This document shows, one piece after another, positions 28,943 through 31,970 of a DNA stretch of 31,970 nucleotides; position 1 is the stretch's first letter; every line of letters starts with the position of its first letter. Source of the stretch: a virus; IMG/VR virus record IMGVR_UViG_3300037427_002639, positions 1 through 31,970 of that record; one strand, written 5' to 3'. The notes under the pieces are model-generated. The model did no database searches. It had not been told where the DNA came from and worked only from the letters and a program-made list of their open reading frames with translations. The translations under genes were made by a program, and so were the position numbers.

Positions 28943-31900
28943 ATGCCGCCTGAAGAAGAAGACTTGAATAGTGATAAGATAACACAACTTATTGATATTC
29001 TTAAAACTCATAATTCTGATTTATACACAAGTCTTATAAGTTTAGTCGGGGCAAGTGAGGCATCATTTGAAACGTTCCTTGCTAGATATCAGTCCGAGCA
29101 GAAACAACACGATGCCGATCTCAAGGATATTTTAAAAGCATCTGAGGGTGTTAATTCCCACCTTGAGAGGGACTTGGATAACTTCATATCCGAGTTTACT
29201 CAATATGCGGAAAAGCATCACCGAAACAGTGATGATATATCAAATCTTACTTCAAATCTTGCATCCGAGATGCAAAAACGAATTTCTAAAATTCAAACAA
29301 ATTTAGGTAAACTTGGTAATGCAACTAATTTGTCAATTTCAAATATGACAAGTTTGATTTCAAATTTATCCACCCAATACTCTTCAATGGCAAAGGCATC
29401 TAAGGTTGCAATAAAAACGGCAACACTTGACTCTTCACAAGTAGGGGGTCGATCTGTTGCAAATGGGTTGATCGTAGAAGTAAGCAATGTAGGTGACTTT
29501 AACTCAGCAATCTCAGATGAAACTAAAAAACTCGGTGACCTTGATACAAAACTTGAAAGATCAGGAAATTATGCTAACGCAGAACATGAGTCTATAAAAA
29601 AGGATCAACTAACTGCATCAAGATCACTTGGTGAAATGGAAGGTAGAAAACTTGCAGAAGAGGCCACACAAGACATGAATGGAAACTTCATGGATATGCG
29701 TAAAACGGTGGAAAAAACCGAAGAAGCATTTAAGTCAATGCGTAAATATATGACAGATGGAACTTCTCATTTGGCAAGACAGGCGGATTTCTCGCAGGAT
29801 ATCGCGACTCTTACTGCAAAACGTGTAACTTCATTGGCTGCAGTTGACCGACAAGGCAAGGGTCTAAACTTAGGTAATGGTCTAGAACTAACGGGTTTAA
29901 AGGGTCAGGCGGATAATTTAAAAGGTATGCTTGACCTGCTGAAATCCGGTGCAGTTGAATCCACACGAATTGGACAACTACTTAATTCGGCCGGACAAGA
30001 TGGTGCGAGTTTACTTGAGCAACAAAAAGCAGCCGATGCGTATTTGAAAGACAATGCTTCGGTGGTACAAGAAAATCGTAAAGAATTAATGGATCTTGCA
30101 AAAGAGTCTGCTGTACTGCGTGACAAACTGCAAAATATTAAACCAGGTACGGAAAAATTCAAAGAATTTACGAGTGATCTTGATGACATACGGGGGGCTA
30201 TGTCAATTCTTGGTGATGATATTGCAAAATATGATTCTGTAAAATTAATAAAAGTTGGAATCGATGAACAGATATTAAATCGTAATGTGCTCACAGACCT
30301 TGAGGACGAACTACAAAATCTTGAAGCCGAGGAAGTTAATATAGATGTTAATATGTCTGCACTTGATGAATACCAAGATTTGCTAACACGACTTGCCGAT
30401 CCCGATATACTTGTCCATCAAAGTGAAATTAAACGGGTTGTTGATAAAGTACAAGGTCAGGGTTTTAAAGTAGGAGGAGGAGGACCTTCTGGATTTGCAG
30501 GAGGACTTAGTAGTGCGGATTATGCAGCTGAGTCAAAGAGTTTAGCAAATCAAAAAGACGATCTGTTAAAGATGAAAACAGATGTGGGTCAGCAAAAGGA
30601 AGACGCAGTGCAGAAGGCAGCTGCATCGTCCGAAAGAATTCTTGGTGCGATCCGAGGAACGGTAGATCAAACAAGAGAGAATCTTAAAAATACTGACAAA
30701 TCCCTTGAAAATCTTAAAAAGGGACAGGCAATACATGATCAGGCAGTAAAAACAGGTGTGTGGAGTGATTCAATCATAAAACAACTAGATACCTATAAAG
30801 ATAAAATTCTTGATGTGGTCGGTTCAATTCCAGTTATGGGGGAGGCACTTAAAACTACACTTGAAAAACCATTAAATGAAGTTAACGATAAAATACAAGA
30901 TATAGTTGTTGATGGTATCGGTGGAATGGCCAAAGAAATTGCACAACAATCCAAAGATGGTACACTGTCTGTGTCTGCCAAAATGGGAATAATTAAAGAT
31001 GGGTTCAAGGACATGGGAAAACAAATTTCCGGACTTACCAGTATGCTTACCGGTTTGTTTTCTCCTGCAATTATAGGTGCGGGTATATTGTTTGTTCTGG
31101 TCGGCCTTGCCATTTCTCGTTTTCTTGAACTGGACAAAGCCGCCGAAGACTTCCGACGTGAAGTTGGATTGGGTCGTGATCAGACTGCGGAAATTGAGGA
31201 TGTTGCTAGGAACGTAAATGTTGAATTCCAAAAGTTTGGAATAAGTCTAGAACACGCATTTCACGCAGCCGGAGCATTGACAAGTCAGTTTGGGACACTT
31301 GTAATGGCAACACGTGAAAATGTTGAATTGGTTGCACTTCTCGCAGAGAATCATGCGGTATCAACTGCAAACGCCGCCGGTGCGTTGGATGTATTATCAA
31401 GAGTTGGAGACGGAACTGCGGAGTCGGCAAGAAGTGCAATGCACCTTGCAACGGGAATGGCAAAGGCTGCTGGTGTACCGTTGGATAAGGTTATGGAAGA
31501 CGTTGCCGGTGCAAGTGATGAAACTTTGGCACTCATACGGGGTAGCACTAAAGAATTAATACACGCATCCGTGGAAGCAAGACGTCTTGGTGTATCACTT
31601 GAATCATTAAGTGGAGCAGCTTCTCATATGCTTGATTTTGAGTCGAGTATTAGAAGTGAAATGGAAGCATCGGTTTTTGCGGGTCGTCACTTGAGTTTTG
31701 CAAAGTCAAGGCAACTTGCGTTTGAGGGAGATATCGTTGGAATGCAAAAAGCATCGTTGGAAACAATAAAACAGGCAGGTGAGTGGACTGAGATGAGTTA
31801 CTTTCAACAAAAGAAACTCGCAGAAGCAGCCGGAATGACTGTCGGTGAAATCGGAACTCAACTTACCCGTGAAAAGCAACTTGAAGCATTAAAACACGGA

Positions 31901-31970
31901 ACAGCCGAACAACAAAAAATGTATAATCGGTATATGCAAATGCAGAGTGACCTACAAGAAGGAAATAATA
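28943..31970 (+). CDS. tail tape-measure protein, 3' end beyond the window
   Basis: The frame starts at ATG 28943 (AGGAAAT about 12 bases upstream) and stays open to the last base: more than 1,009 residues. Residues ~1-690 are long charged helices and coiled coils with few aromatic residues, interrupted by a Gly-rich turn (VGGGGPSGFAGGLSS, ~510-525). At ~700-735 there is a hydrophobic segment, LTGLFSPAIIGAGILFVLVGLAI, that can span a membrane. It is followed by KAAEDFRREVGLGRDQTAEI and an Ala-rich helical region with AFHAAGALTSQFG, a type seen in tape-measure proteins of large myoviruses. Great length, coiled coil plus hydrophobic segment and place after the hub assembly genes all fit a tape measure (T4 gp29 analogue) that sets tail length and enters the host membrane during injection. 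Confidence 0.85.
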   Translation, partial: MPPEEEDLNSDKITQLIDILKTHNSDLYTSLISLVGASEASFETFLARYQSEQKQHDADLKDILKASEGVNSHLERDLDNFISEFTQYAEKHHRNSDDISNLTSNLASEMQKRISKIQTNLGKLGNATNLSISNMTSLISNLSTQYSSMAKASKVAIKTATLDSSQVGGRSVANGLIVEVSNVGDFNSAISDETKKLGDLDTKLERSGNYANAEHESIKKDQLTASRSLGEMEGRKLAEEATQDMNGNFMDMRKTVEKTEEAFKSMRKYMTDGTSHLARQADFSQDIATLTAKRVTSLAAVDRQGKGLNLGNGLELTGLKGQADNLKGMLDLLKSGAVESTRIGQLLNSAGQDGASLLEQQKAADAYLKDNASVVQENRKELMDLAKESAVLRDKLQNIKPGTEKFKEFTSDLDDIRGAMSILGDDIAKYDSVKLIKVGIDEQILNRNVLTDLEDELQNLEAEEVNIDVNMSALDEYQDLLTRLADPDILVHQSEIKRVVDKVQGQGFKVGGGGPSGFAGGLSSADYAAESKSLANQKDDLLKMKTDVGQQKEDAVQKAAASSERILGAIRGTVDQTRENLKNTDKSLENLKKGQAIHDQAVKTGVWSDSIIKQLDTYKDKILDVVGSIPVMGEALKTTLEKPLNEVNDKIQDIVVDGIGGMAKEIAQQSKDGTLSVSAKMGIIKDGFKDMGKQISGLTSMLTGLFSPAIIGAGILFVLVGLAISRFLELDKAAEDFRREVGLGRDQTAEIEDVARNVNVEFQKFGISLEHAFHAAGALTSQFGTLVMATRENVELVALLAENHAVSTANAAGALDVLSRVGDGTAESARSAMHLATGMAKAAGVPLDKVMEDVAGASDETLALIRGSTKELIHASVEARRLGVSLESLSGAASHMLDFESSIRSEMEASVFAGRHLSFAKSRQLAFEGDIVGMQKASLETIKQAGEWTEMSYFQQKKLAEAAGMTVGEIGTQLTREKQLEALKHGTAEQQKMYNRYMQMQSDLQEGNN

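Overview
The window is a contiguous, one-directional (+ strand) stretch of an AT-rich tailed-phage genome. The recognisable genes belong to a T4-type myovirus: large terminase (gp17), portal (gp20), prohead protease (gp21), scaffold (gp22), major capsid protein (gp23), neck (gp13-like), contractile sheath (gp18), tail tube (gp19), baseplate-hub assembly proteins (gp26/gp51-like) and the start of a tape-measure protein. Several hypothetical proteins have a look I associate with marine or environmental T4-like phages. The host cannot be named. A Gram-negative host is suggested by a lipoprotein with a signal peptide and lipobox, and by Shine-Dalgarno sites in front of many genes. I see no tRNA, integrase, insertion sequence or CRISPR array, and no convincing minus-strand gene.

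Layout. Positions 1-6611 hold a tightly packed operon with 1-8 base overlaps and ATGA/TGATG/TAGTG junctions: a P-loop-kinase-like fragment, two unknown proteins, an 832-residue protein joining a nucleotidyltransferase-like domain to a nucleic-acid-ligase-like domain, a very basic protein, two more unknowns and a Cys-rich protein. Positions 6670-10853 carry the packaging motor and portal, with a predicted lipoprotein inserted between them. Positions 10928-17804 carry prohead-core-type proteins around the gp21 protease and the gp22 scaffold; several begin with a similar short amphipathic segment. Positions 17845-19383 hold the major capsid protein. Positions 19476-22848 are neck and tail-completion genes. 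Positions 22948-27265 are sheath, a membrane-type protein, tube and a small protein. Positions 27356-31970 are hub-assembly proteins and the truncated tape-measure gene.

Expression signals. A ten-base motif, (T/C)ATATTTATN, recurs in the intergenic gaps and almost nowhere else that I noticed; I read it as this phage's late promoter. In four places its TATTTAT(A/T) core ends only 3-4 bases before an ATG that lacks a Shine-Dalgarno site, which would give leaderless mRNAs. In front of sheath and tube it is followed by a 36-61 base leader with a good ribosome site. Five rho-independent terminators follow the repeat-rich core gene, capsid, sheath, tube and hub genes.

Most worth a second look: two places where protein homology or architecture continues in another frame (about 10973-10977 upstream of the core-region gene, and the T7 run at 28265-28271 joining gp26-like to gp51-like), the nucleotidyltransferase-ligase fusion, the phage lipoprotein, the shared N-terminal segments of the core-region proteins, and the promoter motif. 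Family assignments rest on recalled motifs and gene order; no database search was run.
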